Shown in pieces: positions 8,394 through 17,183 of a stretch of DNA of 64,000 bases. Numbering within the stretch: position 1 is the first letter of the stretch; each line of letters opens with the position of its first letter. This DNA comes from Streptomyces sp. NBC_00273 (GTDB lineage: Bacteria > Actinomycetota > Actinomycetes > Streptomycetales > Streptomycetaceae). The notes under the pieces were generated by a model. That model saw only the letters and a list, made by a program, of their open reading frames with translations, made no database searches and was not told the DNA's origin. The stretch is from NCBI RefSeq assembly GCF_036178145.1, contig NZ_CP108067.1, forward strand, positions 4,898,001-4,962,000, written 5' to 3'. The position numbers and the translations under genes were made by a program.

Positions 8394-9182
8394 CTAGCCG
8401 AGCCGGCGCCACGTCCAGGTGGTGGAGACCTCCAGCGGATCCACCGGGGTGACCAGGCGCGGGAGGGTGTTCAGCCCGTTCGGCGGACCCGACTGGGGCT
8501 CGACGCACACGGCCTCGGGCTCCTCGTCGTAGATGACCACCCATTCGGCCCGACTGGTGACCCGCAGTGCGAGGGCGCCGGGCCAGGTGAGGGTGACGTC
8601 GACGCCGTGGGGCATGCCGAAGCAGTCGTCCCAGGGGCGGGGCTTCGGGTCGATGCGGTTGCCGGTGGGGATGTGGTCGGCGCCGCGCTCCTCCTGCCAC
8701 GCGGGGTCGAAGGAGACCTCCGCGTCCGGGCCGCCGGCCCCGAGGTTGCGCAGGAACCAGGGGTGCCAACCGACCTGGGCCGGGAAGGAGTCCCCGTACG
8801 TCTCGACGCCCATCGTGAGGGTCAGCGAGTCCTCGGTGAGCGTGACGACCTGGGTCACCCGGCCGGGGTACGGCCACGGGTCGGCGAGGTCGTAGGCGAA
8901 GGCGGCCTCGGTGGCGGTGGCCCCGGCCGGGCGCCAGGGCGCGTCGCGGCCGAAGCCGTGCAGAGCGTGCGGTGGGTGGTTGAGCGGCATCTGATGGACG
9001 GTCGCGCCGTCGCGGAACTGCCCGTTCGCCGTCCGGCCGCACCAGGGGACCATCGGGAAGGCCCCGAACCTCGACCCCTGGCGCAGCAGTTCCGTTCCGT
9101 CGATGCGCAGGCTGCTGATCCGGCAGCCGTTCTGCTGGTCGACCGTCACCTCGGCGCCGCCGGCGCTCAGTTGCGTACTCAT
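8394..9182 (-). CDS. Aldose 1-epimerase family protein
   Basis: The 262-residue beta-sandwich protein carries the galactose-mutarotase signature: HALHGFGRDAPW near residue 73 and HPWFLRNL near residue 140 (catalytic His residues), and AVCVEPQSGPPNGLN near residue 225 (catalytic Glu). It would catalyse alpha/beta interconversion of a hexose or a derivative. The exact sugar cannot be read from the sequence. It lies in a probable unit with pyrE. Confidence 0.85.
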   Translation of the reverse strand: MSTQLSAGGAEVTVDQQNGCRISSLRIDGTELLRQGSRFGAFPMVPWCGRTANGQFRDGATVHQMPLNHPPHALHGFGRDAPWRPAGATATEAAFAYDLADPWPYPGRVTQVVTLTEDSLTLTMGVETYGDSFPAQVGWHPWFLRNLGAGGPDAEVSFDPAWQEERGADHIPTGNRIDPKPRPWDDCFGMPHGVDVTLTWPGALALRVTSRAEWVVIYDEEPEAVCVEPQSGPPNGLNTLPRLVTPVDPLEVSTTWTWRRLG

Positions 9183-9215
9183 GCGGTCGACCCTAATGCG
9201 GTCCGGGCCCGCTGA

Positions 9216-10034
9216 TCAGCGACGGCGCCGCAGGGCTCGGCCGATGACGACCGCCGAGGCGAGCGCGAAGGCGGCGGCGGGGGCGATCCAGCGCAGGCTG
9301 TCACCGGCGGAGGCGGAGGCGGGCGCGGGGACCGGGGCGTACCGGCCGCGCGGCGGAGCGTGATCCACCTCCTCAGCACTGCGGCCGATCATGGTGCGGC
9401 GGGCGTGCGCGGCCTCGGCCGGGGGCCGCGGGGCTCCGTCGGAGCCCTCGAACCGGCCGGCGAGGAAGGGGTCCAGGGACGACGGCGGTACGTCGGTCTC
9501 GAAGAGGGAGGCCGTGACCTCGGTGCTGTCGTCCTCGACGAACCCGGGGCCCGCTCCGCCCTCCGCTTCCTCGGCTTCGGCCACCGGGTCGCCCACGGCG
9601 TCGGGTGCGGAGCCGATGGTCAGCAGGCCGGCGGCCCGGTCCAGCAGCCGCCGCACGGCGGTGGTCGTGGCCTCGGGCGGGAAGGCGGCGGCGCGCCCGT
9701 CGGCGGTGGTCTCGGTGGTGAAGTCCAGCCGGGTCCCGTCCGGGACCGGGATCAGTCGCAGGTCGAGGGCGAACTTCACGGTCCCGCTGCCCCGGGCCTC
9801 CGTGCCCTCGCCCACGAAGGCGAAGTGCCCGGGGTCGCGCTCGGTGACGGTCAGGGCGCCCCGGTAGGTCACGGTGCTCCCGCCGACGCGGACCTTCAGC
9901 CGGCCCGAGACCGGCCCGGCATCGGTGTCGGCGTCCTGCTGGAGTCCCGGCACGCACCGGGCCACCCGGGCGGGGTCGCGCAGCACGGCGCGGAGATGGT
10001 CTGCCGGTACCGGAACGAACACCTGATGCTCCAT
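9216..10034 (-). CDS. CoxG-like SRPBCC protein with C-terminal membrane anchor
   Basis: Residues 1-145 form a START/SRPBCC fold of the CoxG (CO dehydrogenase subunit G) type: an MEHQVFVPVPADHLRAVLRD start, a RVARCVPGLQ segment and repeated strands. A variable acidic linker follows. The last 30 residues are a hydrophobic helix and a basic tail (RALRRRR), so the protein is tail-anchored with its lipid-binding-like domain in the cytoplasm. No CO dehydrogenase genes are nearby, so a CO-related role is unlikely. It may be a membrane or lipid-associated factor. Confidence 0.7.
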   Translation of the reverse strand: MEHQVFVPVPADHLRAVLRDPARVARCVPGLQQDADTDAGPVSGRLKVRVGGSTVTYRGALTVTERDPGHFAFVGEGTEARGSGTVKFALDLRLIPVPDGTRLDFTTETTADGRAAAFPPEATTTAVRRLLDRAAGLLTIGSAPDAVGDPVAEAEEAEGGAGPGFVEDDSTEVTASLFETDVPPSSLDPFLAGRFEGSDGAPRPPAEAAHARRTMIGRSAEEVDHAPPRGRYAPVPAPASASAGDSLRWIAPAAAFALASAVVIGRALRRRR

Positions 10035-10067
10035 GTGGACGAGCCTACCGACGAGACCCGCACCGGG

Positions 10068-11711
10068 TCACGAATACCGCGGGTGCGGCAGCGTCGACGG
10101 CGGCAGTCCGGGCACCCGGGTGCGTTCCGCGTCCCGTGCGGCGTCCTGCAGGGAGCGGGTCGACAGCGAGCGCAGCGCGGGCGTGTCGCGGTCCATCCGC
10201 AGGGGCGGGTCCTGGTCCTTGGCGGCCAGGACGAAGCCCCAGTCCTGCGGCGGCGCGTCGCTCTCGCCGAGCGGGGTGCGGTCGGGTCCGGCGGCGAAGC
10301 CCGTGAGGCGGCCGCCCGCGCTGTAGGGGGTGGTGCGCAGGCCGGCCGCGCGCAGGGTGGAGTCGACGGTCCAGTACGCGCGCGGACGCGTGGCCAGCGG
10401 TCCGGCGTGCACGGCCATGCGGCCCCCTGGGCGCAGGGCCCGCGCGGCCAGCCCGTAGAACTCCTGCGAGTACAGCTTCGTGCTGGGGGTGATGCCCGGG
10501 TCGGGGAGGTCGGAGACGATGACGTCGAAGCGGTCGTCGGCGGCCGGCCCCCGCAGCCAGCGGAAGGCGTCCTGGGTGACGACGGCGAGCCGCGGGTCCT
10601 CGTACACCCGGGCGTTGAGCGCGGAGAGCATCGGATCGGTGCGGGCGAGGCGGACCACGCCGGGATCGAGTTCGACGACGGTGACGGAGGAGACGTCCCG
10701 GTAGCGGAGCACCTCGCGCGCGGCGAGCCCGTCGCCGCCGCCGAGGACCAGGACGCGGGCGTGCGGACCGGTCATCGCGGGGTGGACCAGGGCCTCGTGG
10801 TAGCGGTACTCGTCGTAGCCGCTGACCCGCAGCCGCCCGTCCAGGTAGAGGTCGAGGGAGCGCGGGGAACCCGTCCGCGGCCCCGTGAGCACCAGCTCCT
10901 GCACCCCGGTCTGGACGGCGACCCGCACCTCCCCGCCGTAGACGGCGTGCCGGGCGGTCCGCTCGAAGTCGTCGGCGAGGACGGTGGCGGAGGCGAGCAC
11001 GGCCAGTACGGTCACGTTCGCGCCGATCAGCAGCCAGCGGCAGCGCCGGCTCAGGTCCCGGCGGAACAGCCACAGGACCAGCCCGCCGCCGACGATCACG
11101 TTGACGGTGCCGGTGACCATGGCGCCGGTGAGCTGGCCGAGCACCGGGAGCAGCAGGAAGGGGAAGGCGAGGCCGCCGACGAGGGCGCCCACGTAGTCGG
11201 CGGCGAACAGGTCGGCGACGGCCCCGCCCGCGTCCTGCCGGCGGATGCGCTGGATGAGGACCATCAGCAGCGGGATCTCCGCGCCGATGAGCACCCCGAT
11301 GGCGAAGGAGAAGGTGACGAGCGCGGGGCGGGACTCCCCCAGCCAGGCGAAGCTCGCGTACAACGCTATGGCCGACAGCCCGCCGAGGAGGGCCAGCCCG
11401 GCCTCGATGGCGCCGAAACCGAAGGCGGGCCGGTGGCGGAAGCGCTTGGCGAGCAGGGAGCCGACGCCCATGGCGAAGACCATGACGGACAGTACGACCG
11501 ACGCCTGGGTGACGGAGTCGCCGATGAGGTAGGTGCCGAGGGCGAGCAGCTCCAGCTCGTACACGAGCCCGCAGGCGGCGCAGACGAACACGGTGGCCAG
11601 GACGAGGAGTCGGCCGGTCCGGGGCCGTACGGGCAGGGCCGCCGGGGCGGTCGCGGCGCCCCGAGGATCCGGAGCCGGGAGGACCCGGCGCGGGACGGAA
11701 CGGTCGATCAT
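10068..11711 (-). CDS. Membrane-anchored spermidine synthase homologue
   Basis: The 547-residue protein has about seven membrane helices in its first 230 residues. A cytoplasmic polyamine-aminopropyltransferase domain follows. The nucleotide-binding core [18 protein letters not shown], the acidic VVELDPGVV and the [10 protein letters not shown] segment match the spermidine synthase/methyltransferase fold. The real substrate is uncertain because this membrane-fused subgroup is poorly characterised. The ATG at 11711 begins a short basic, Pro- and Ala-rich leader before the first helix. DUF2617 lies upstream on the same strand, a pairing I recall as common in Streptomyces. Confidence 0.8.
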   Translation of the reverse strand: MIDRSVPRRVLPAPDPRGAATAPAALPVRPRTGRLLVLATVFVCAACGLVYELELLALGTYLIGDSVTQASVVLSVMVFAMGVGSLLAKRFRHRPAFGFGAIEAGLALLGGLSAIALYASFAWLGESRPALVTFSFAIGVLIGAEIPLLMVLIQRIRRQDAGGAVADLFAADYVGALVGGLAFPFLLLPVLGQLTGAMVTGTVNVIVGGGLVLWLFRRDLSRRCRWLLIGANVTVLAVLASATVLADDFERTARHAVYGGEVRVAVQTGVQELVLTGPRTGSPRSLDLYLDGRLRVSGYDEYRYHEALVHPAMTGPHARVLVLGGGDGLAAREVLRYRDVSSVTVVELDPGVVRLARTDPMLSALNARVYEDPRLAVVTQDAFRWLRGPAADDRFDVIVSDLPDPGITPSTKLYSQEFYGLAARALRPGGRMAVHAGPLATRPRAYWTVDSTLRAAGLRTTPYSAGGRLTGFAAGPDRTPLGESDAPPQDWGFVLAAKDQDPPLRMDRDTPALRSLSTRSLQDAARDAERTRVPGLPPSTLPHPRYS

Positions 11712-11827
11712 GAAGCGAACCGTACGTCACCTCCCACCCACATCCGGTCACCCACATGGGTGTAACTGGCGTACTGATCCGGCCAGTTGGCGTAACCATG
11801 GCGGGATAATCGCGCCCCCGGCGCCCG

Positions 11828-12376
11828 CTACGTCAGCGCGGGCGATTCCAGGGCCGCCGCCGCGGGCGCCCCGACCCGCACCCCGACCCGCGTCCGGGTG
11901 GCCACCAGCTGACCCTCCTGCGGGTACGCGTGCCAGGTCCGCCAGCGCACCTGACCCTCGTAGCGCTGCGCGAGCATGGCGGTGAAGGCGTGCGGGCTTC
12001 CGGGAAAGGTCCCCGCTAGTCCGTTCGGGTGGTCCGCCACCAGTGCGAGCAACTCCTGGGCCCGCCCGGCGAAGGAGCCGCGGGAGAGGGTCTCGACCCG
12101 CGCGGCGAACTCGTACTCCCAGTCGCCCACCCGCTTGGCCACGCCGAGCGGCAGCGGCGTACTACTGCCGGGCATACAGGCGACGGTCTCCGAGCAGAGC
12201 ACCTCCCCCTCCTCCAGGAGCACCTGGTGGGACGCCCCGAGCAGGCGCAACTCCACCTTCGCCCCCGAAAGTTCGAGGTTCAGTACGGCCAGGGCGGGCA
12301 ACCGGTCCCGACCCAGGGCCCAGGCGAGATCGGCGGCACGCGTGTCGGTGTATGAGGTCTGGAGGGTCGTGAGCAT
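11828..12376 (-). CDS. DUF2617 family protein
   Basis: The 182-residue protein begins MLTTLQTSYTDTRAADLAW, the usual start of DUF2617 proteins, and contains LELSGAKVELRLLGASHQV and FPGSPHAFTAMLAQ. An upstream in-frame ATG would add 20 atypical residues, so I chose 12376. The function is unknown. The gene is 116 bases upstream of the spermidine synthase homologue and probably belongs to the same unit. Confidence 0.8.
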   Translation of the reverse strand: MLTTLQTSYTDTRAADLAWALGRDRLPALAVLNLELSGAKVELRLLGASHQVLLEEGEVLCSETVACMPGSSTPLPLGVAKRVGDWEYEFAARVETLSRGSFAGRAQELLALVADHPNGLAGTFPGSPHAFTAMLAQRYEGQVRWRTWHAYPQEGQLVATRTRVGVRVGAPAAAALESPALT

Positions 12377-12635
12377 GAGTCGGCTCCGCAAACGCGCGAG
12401 GGAGATGGGCCGGGGCCCGCCAGCGGTAGCAAGCACGGGTGGGGGGAAACCGGCACGGGTCCACAGGAAGTCCAGGGAGGTCCGAGGACTGGTCTACTCA
12501 ACCGAGGGAATCATGAAAGGCACGGCACTCACAGCGTTTTTACCCAACTTGACGGGGTTTACATCCCCCCGGGGGCTTCGCAGTTCACGTGTTCAAGAAG
12601 TTGCGTCCCGCGCGTCGTCATGCATCGGCGAACAA

Positions 12636-12673
12636 GAGGGCGCCGGACGGTAGTCGGACCGCCGAACGCCCTC
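12636..12673 (-). terminator. Hairpin downstream of the Cys/Gly-rich small gene
   Basis: GAGGGCG (12636-12642) pairs with CGCCCTC (12667-12673), and the interior can pair further with one bulge. It lies about 90 bases after the stop of the leftward small gene and may end its transcript. Confidence 0.4.
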
Positions 12674-12692
12674 GTCCGCGCAGTGCCGCACG

Positions 12693-12728
12693 GGTGTTTC
12701 GCAGGGTGTTTCGCAGGGGTGTTTCGCA
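12693..12728. repeat. Three tandem copies of GGTGTTTCGCA
   Basis: Copies start at 12693, 12705 and 12718, giving a 12 to 13 base period. They lie between the hairpin and the stop of the small Cys/Gly gene. The function is unknown; a protein-binding cluster or replication slippage are both possible. Confidence 0.6.
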
Positions 12729-12760
12729 AGTACCGGGCCGAGGCCTCGCGCTGCCCCGTG

Positions 12761-12997
12761 TCAGCTGGAACCGCCACCGCACCCGCCGCCCCCACCGCAC
12801 GAGGAGGACGAGCCCCCGCACGACGAGGAGGATCCGCAGCCGCCCCCCGAAGAGCCGCCGTCCCCCGTCCACCAGCTGCTGTGGCCGTGCCCGCCACGGC
12901 GGCGCCGGGACGAGCCCCGCCCCGTGGACGAGCGGACCATCTTGGTCAGGAAGTACGCCGCGACGAAGAGCACGATCACAACGAAGACGAACCCCAT
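12761..12997 (-). CDS. Small membrane protein with Ser/Gly/Cys-rich tail
   Basis: The 78-residue protein begins MGFVFVVIVLFVAAYFLTKM, a single membrane helix. A basic stretch (SSRRRRGGHGHSS) follows, then a tail of about 30 residues made almost only of Ser, Gly and four evenly spaced Cys. The start has an AGAGGTGG site. The frame is open further upstream but without coding character. No known domain is recognised. The Cys-Gly tail could be a metal or redox patch (inference). It diverges from the aminotransferase. Confidence 0.65.
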   Translation of the reverse strand: MGFVFVVIVLFVAAYFLTKMVRSSTGRGSSRRRRGGHGHSSWWTGDGGSSGGGCGSSSSCGGSSSSCGGGGGCGGGSS

Positions 12998-13125
12998 GTC
13001 CGCCACCTCTCTCACACCCCGGTCGTCCCGGGGGAGCGGGATCCCCGCGTCCCGCGTGAAGGGGGAATGCCCCCGGGCCGCGCGACCCAAAGCACACTTG
13101 AGGAAGTCCAGAGGTTGCCCCCAGG

Positions 13126-14322
13126 ATGACGACCATGAGCACACCCGTGAGCAGCGACCGCCCCTTCCTGAACCGCCGCCTGGCGGCCTTCGGCACGACG
13201 ATCTTCGCGGAGATGTCGGCGCTGGCCACGCGCACCGGTTCGATCAACCTCGGCCAGGGCTTCCCCGACACCGACGGCCCGGCGCAGATCGCCGAGGCGG
13301 CCTCCCGCGCGGTCCTCACGGGACTCGGCAACCAGTACCCGCCGGGCCCGGGCGTCCCGGAGCTGCGCACCGCGATCGCCGCGCACCAGCAGCGCTTCTA
13401 CGGGCTCGACCACGACCCCGACACCGAGGTCCTCGTCACGGCGGGCGCCACGGAAGCCATCGCCGCCTCCCTCCTCGCCCTCCTGGAGCCGGGCGACGAG
13501 GTCATCGCCCTGGAGCCGTACTACGACTCGTACGCGGCCTGCATCGCCATGGCCGGTGCGGTGCGCGTCCCCGTCACCCTGCGCCCGCACGCCGGAGCCT
13601 TCGCCCTCGACCTGGACGAACTGCGCGCCGCCGTCACCCCGCGCACCCGCCTGCTGCTCCTGAACACCCCGCACAACCCGACGGGCACCGTCCTGACGCC
13701 GGCCGAGCTCACGGCGATCGCCGAGCTGGCGGTCGAGCGCGACCTGCTGGTCGTCACGGACGAGGTGTACGAGCACCTGGTCTTCGAGGGCGCCCACACC
13801 CCCCTGGCGAGCTTCCCGGGCATGCGCGAGCGCACGGTCACCATCTCCTCGGCCGGGAAGACCTTCTCGTTCACGGGCTGGAAGGTCGGCTGGGTGACCG
13901 CGCCCGCCGAGCTGATCACGGCGGTGCGTTCGGCGAAGCAGTTCCTGACGTACGTCTCCTCGGGCCCCTTCCAGTACGCGATCGCCGAGGCCCTCGCCCT
14001 GCCCGACAGCTACTACGACGCCTTCCGCGCCGACCTGGCCGCCAAGCGCGACGTCCTCGCCGACGGCCTCGCGGCGGCCGGCTTCGAGGTCTTCCGCCCG
14101 CAGGGCACGTACTTCATCACCACCGACATCACCCCGCTCGGCGAGAAGGACGGCCTCGCCTTCTGCCGCGCCCTCCCGGAACGCTGCGGCGTGGTCGCCA
14201 TCCCGAACCAGGTCTTCTACGACGACAAGGACGCGGGCAGGACCCAGGTCCGCTGGGCCTTCTGCAAGCGGACGGCGGTTCTGCAGGAGGCGGTGGACCG
14301 CCTCGGTCGGCTGGCTCGCTGA
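13126..14322 (+). CDS. Class I/II PLP-dependent aminotransferase
   Basis: The 398-residue fold-type I aminotransferase shows INLGQGFPDTDGP, the NTPHNPTG motif near residue 185, VVTDEVYEHLVF near residue 212 and SSAGKTFSFTGWKVGW near residue 245, whose Lys binds PLP. It is most similar in pattern to DapC/YbdL-type enzymes (N-succinyldiaminopimelate, methionine or kynurenine aminotransferase). The substrate cannot be chosen from the sequence. ATG codons at 13126 and 13135 are both possible starts. Confidence 0.85.
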   Translation: MTTMSTPVSSDRPFLNRRLAAFGTTIFAEMSALATRTGSINLGQGFPDTDGPAQIAEAASRAVLTGLGNQYPPGPGVPELRTAIAAHQQRFYGLDHDPDTEVLVTAGATEAIAASLLALLEPGDEVIALEPYYDSYAACIAMAGAVRVPVTLRPHAGAFALDLDELRAAVTPRTRLLLLNTPHNPTGTVLTPAELTAIAELAVERDLLVVTDEVYEHLVFEGAHTPLASFPGMRERTVTISSAGKTFSFTGWKVGWVTAPAELITAVRSAKQFLTYVSSGPFQYAIAEALALPDSYYDAFRADLAAKRDVLADGLAAAGFEVFRPQGTYFITTDITPLGEKDGLAFCRALPERCGVVAIPNQVFYDDKDAGRTQVRWAFCKRTAVLQEAVDRLGRLAR

Positions 14323-14394
14323 GCGCGAGCCGGATGGATGTGCGGGCATGGGCCCGGTCTTCCAGCCGAGCCTGTGCCGCACGGGAGCTACGAG

Positions 14395-14580
14395 CTACTC
14401 GGTGTCCTTGGGATGCCGAGTGGACGCGTAGACCAGAACGACGGTCGCCGTTTCCGGGCTGACCGAATAGCGCACGCGGCCGCCACTCGTGACTTCGAAC
14501 TCCCACTGCTCCAGCGCGGATCCCTTCCACTCCTTGGTGGCGAGCCTCCCGCACAGCTGGTGCTGACGGTTCCAGCTGCC
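14395..14580 (-). pseudogene. Fragment resembling a RelE/ParE-type small protein
   Basis: The frame from about 14580 down to the stop at 14395 reads TKEWKGSALEQWEFEVTSGG, then RVRYSVSPETATVVLVYAST and RHPKDTE. This has the alternating beta-strand look of the C-terminal half of RelE/ParE-like toxins or related small proteins. No in-frame ATG or GTG with a binding site lies upstream, and the upstream codons become low-complexity. It is probably a decayed remnant. The rest of the 14323-14816 gap shows nothing recognisable. Confidence 0.3.
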
Positions 14581-14816
14581 ACGCGACAGGAGGGGCCTGT
14601 CGGTGGGGCCGGATCGGGGGGCCGCGAGGGCGTCCGGATCGGCACGAAGCCCCGGGCTCCCGCCCCGGCGATCCCTTTCGGACGGGCCGTTCCGACTCCG
14701 GTCACCCCGCGTCCTTGCGGGGTTGTAGGGCCGGTGTGAAGCTGTGCGTCGTGCAAGTGCCCGAAGCCCTCACCGCCGGGTGAGCGGAACCACCGCGAGC
14801 TGGAAAGTCGGGATTC

Positions 14817-16007
14817 ATGGCAACGGGCAGAGCGGCCGTGTCCGCGTCGCCGCTGGAGATGCGCGCGGTCCGGGCCGTGCGGTCGGCCGCGCCGACCACC
14901 GTGATCGCGCTCGGGGTGTTCGCCGCCGTGCGCGGGGCCGGGGTGCTGGTGCTCGGCCTCGGCGCCTGGTGGGCCGGGCGGGACCCGCTGAAGGTGCTCG
15001 GCAGGTCCTGGGACTCGGACTGGTACCTCCGGATCGCCGCCCACGGCTACGGGCGGACCCTGATGTGGCCCGAGGCCACCACCGGGACCGGGCCCGTCCA
15101 GAGCGACTACGCCTTCTTCCCGCTCTACCCCACCCTGATACGGCTGGTCTCCGAGATACTGCCCGGCGGCATGGTCCCCGCCGCCCTCCTCGTCGCGTGG
15201 GTCTCCGCCGCCGTGGCCGCCCTCGGGATCTACCGGGTCGGTGAGCAGGTGATCGGCCCGCGCGCCGGGCTGCTGCTCGTGGGGTTGTGGGCGGCGCTCC
15301 CGCACGCCGTGGTGCTCACCCTCGCCTACACCGAGGCCCTGCTGGCCGCCTTCGCCGCCTGGGCGCTGTACGCCCTGCTGCGCGACCGCTGGCTGTGGGC
15401 CGCCGGCCTCGCCGTACTGGCCGGACTGACCCGGCCCACCGGGCTGGCCGTCGCGGCCGCCGTCTCGGCCACGGCCCTGTACGCGATCGTCGTACGAAGA
15501 TCCCGGGCACCCGAGGTGTGGCTGGCCGGGCTGGTGGCGCCGGCGGGCTGGGCGGCGTACGTCCTGGCCGTCGGGGTGAAGGTGAGCAACCCCTTCGGCG
15601 GCTACTTCGCCGTGCAGCGGGGCTGGGGCTCCCGCTTCGACTTCGGCGTCGGGGCGCTGCGCTCCGCCGAGCGGGTGCTGACCGGCGCATCCGTGCCGCT
15701 CGCCACCACCGTGACGGTGGTCCTGCTGGCCGTGGCCGGGCTGCTGGCAGTCCTGCTGGTCCTGGACCGCACCCCGCTGGCGCTGCTCGCCTACACCGCG
15801 ATCCTGCTGGTCATCGGCTTCGGCGGGGCCGGTTTCTTCGAGTCCAAGCCGCGCTTCCTGCTGCCGGCCTTCCCGCTGCTCCTGCCGTTGGCCGCCGTCA
15901 TGGCGAAAGCCCGGCCGCGCACCGCGGTCATGGTGACCTCGGTGGTGGCCGGGCTCGGTTACGGCTACGGGCTGTACCTGCTGCTGATCGCCCGCGTACC
16001 GCTGTAA
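14817..16007 (+). CDS. PIG-V-like multi-pass membrane glycosyltransferase
   Basis: The 396-residue protein has about ten membrane helices. Between the first two are SWDSDWYLRIAAHGYG and DYAFFPLYPTLIRL, the acidic loop and FPLYP motif of PIG-V/GT-C mannosyltransferases. Further on are LAYTEALLAAFAAWAL and LAGLTRPTGLAV. Such enzymes take a polyprenyl-phosphate sugar as donor and act on the outer membrane face. The acceptor (glycolipid or protein) is not evident. It appears to be a single gene. Confidence 0.78.
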   Translation: MATGRAAVSASPLEMRAVRAVRSAAPTTVIALGVFAAVRGAGVLVLGLGAWWAGRDPLKVLGRSWDSDWYLRIAAHGYGRTLMWPEATTGTGPVQSDYAFFPLYPTLIRLVSEILPGGMVPAALLVAWVSAAVAALGIYRVGEQVIGPRAGLLLVGLWAALPHAVVLTLAYTEALLAAFAAWALYALLRDRWLWAAGLAVLAGLTRPTGLAVAAAVSATALYAIVVRRSRAPEVWLAGLVAPAGWAAYVLAVGVKVSNPFGGYFAVQRGWGSRFDFGVGALRSAERVLTGASVPLATTVTVVLLAVAGLLAVLLVLDRTPLALLAYTAILLVIGFGGAGFFESKPRFLLPAFPLLLPLAAVMAKARPRTAVMVTSVVAGLGYGYGLYLLLIARVPL

Positions 16008-16010
16008 CGG

Positions 16011-16556
16011 CTAGCTGTCGGCGTCGCCGTTGCTGTCGTCGTCGCCGTCGGTGGAGTCGATTTCCTGCTCCAGGCCGAGCTGCTCGACGAGCCACTTGTC
16101 GAACTCGATGGACGCGCGGACCCAGCTGACCGTGGAGGACACGAAGTGCTCCAGGTTGACGCCGGTGCCGATCAGCATCTGCGCCTCACCGATCAGGCGG
16201 ACCGAGCCGTCGTCGTGGGTGTGGCTGTAGACCTTCGGCCACAGGGTGCGGCGGTTCCAGTCGTCGATCGACTCGAGAAGCTGCGGCTTCTCGTCGATCT
16301 TGTGCGGACGGTCGTAGAAGGTCCGCACCGAGAAGACCTGCTGCTCGTCCTCGCCGCGGAACATGAAGTACGTGCGGAACTCCTCCCACGGCGCCGCGAG
16401 GTCACCCTCGTCGTCGACGACGTACTTGAGCTCCATCTGCTCCAGCAGCTGCTTGACCAGATCCTGGTCGGGGACGACGGGGCCCGCCGGTCCTGTGGCC
16501 TGCGGATCGGGCTGCTGCCCTCCGAAGTTCGGAATCGAGGCCGGGTCGATGCTCAC
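16011..16556 (-). CDS. YbjN domain protein
   Basis: The 181-residue cytoplasmic protein has the YbjN/secretion-chaperone-like fold: DQDLVKQLLEQMELKYVVDD near residue 30, then FRTYFMFRGEDEQQVFSVRTFY and HFVSSTVSWVRASIEFDKWL. The start is a GTG at 16556 (reading SIDPASIPNFGG) behind an AAGGGA site. The tail is strongly acidic. YbjN proteins are often general stress-linked regulators or chaperones, but the role here is unknown. Confidence 0.75.
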   Translation of the reverse strand: MSIDPASIPNFGGQQPDPQATGPAGPVVPDQDLVKQLLEQMELKYVVDDEGDLAAPWEEFRTYFMFRGEDEQQVFSVRTFYDRPHKIDEKPQLLESIDDWNRRTLWPKVYSHTHDDGSVRLIGEAQMLIGTGVNLEHFVSSTVSWVRASIEFDKWLVEQLGLEQEIDSTDGDDDSNGDADS

Positions 16557-16683
16557 CGTGTTTTCCCTTCGTGCGGATACCTGCATCCTCCCCCATCGCG
16601 CCCACCTTGTGTCCAGCCCCGCACGTACGATCCGCTCCGGGCGGAACGAGTAAGAACCAAGTAAGAACCAGGTAAGGGGGCAC

Positions 16684-17148
16684 ATGGCCCTGCGCAGTAC
16701 GTTCAAGCTGGTCCTGGGACTGTCGCTGGCCGTCGGCGTCGCCGTGTGCGCCGGGGTCCTGTGGCAGGCCGGGGGTGATCCGGGCGACGAGGGCGGCCCC
16801 CGGGGGACGGCCGACTGCGCGGAGGTCATGGCGTTCGCCCGGATGGCCCCGCCGGCCGGCTGGCGGGACGGGAGGTGCGACCGGACCGAGGCGGCGGACG
16901 GCCGCACGACGGTCCTGGGCACCTTCCGCATGGAGCACGCCGACGTCGAGGCGTGGGTCGCGTCCTTCCCGAAGGCACCGGAGCAGGTCGGCTGCCCCGG
17001 TCCGCGGCCGGACAACTACGACCCGGAGAGCGAGGGGTGCTTCGCCCTCGCCCACGACGGGCCGCAGCCCGGCCGGGCGGCCGGGCTGCGACTGCGGATC
17101 ACCCCGGAGGTCGGGACGACCGCGAAGGTCCGCTTCGACGCGTCCTGA
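16684..17148 (+). CDS. Small exported or membrane-anchored hypothetical protein
   Basis: The 154-residue protein starts with a signal-type segment (MALRSTFKLVLGLSLAVGVAV) that could be cleaved or act as an anchor. The extracytoplasmic part has four Cys, enough for two disulfides, and FARMAPPAGWRDGRCDRTEA. No family is recognised. It diverges from the YbjN gene and converges on clpB. Confidence 0.6.
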   Translation: MALRSTFKLVLGLSLAVGVAVCAGVLWQAGGDPGDEGGPRGTADCAEVMAFARMAPPAGWRDGRCDRTEAADGRTTVLGTFRMEHADVEAWVASFPKAPEQVGCPGPRPDNYDPESEGCFALAHDGPQPGRAAGLRLRITPEVGTTAKVRFDAS

Positions 17149-17183
17149 GGCGGTCCGGAGGCGACACCGGGCGGCCGGCCCGC

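Noticed and set aside
9360..11765. 801-codon plus-strand frame across the CoxG and spermidine synthase genes
   Set aside because: Antisense shadow; the opposite strand carries recognisable domains throughout.
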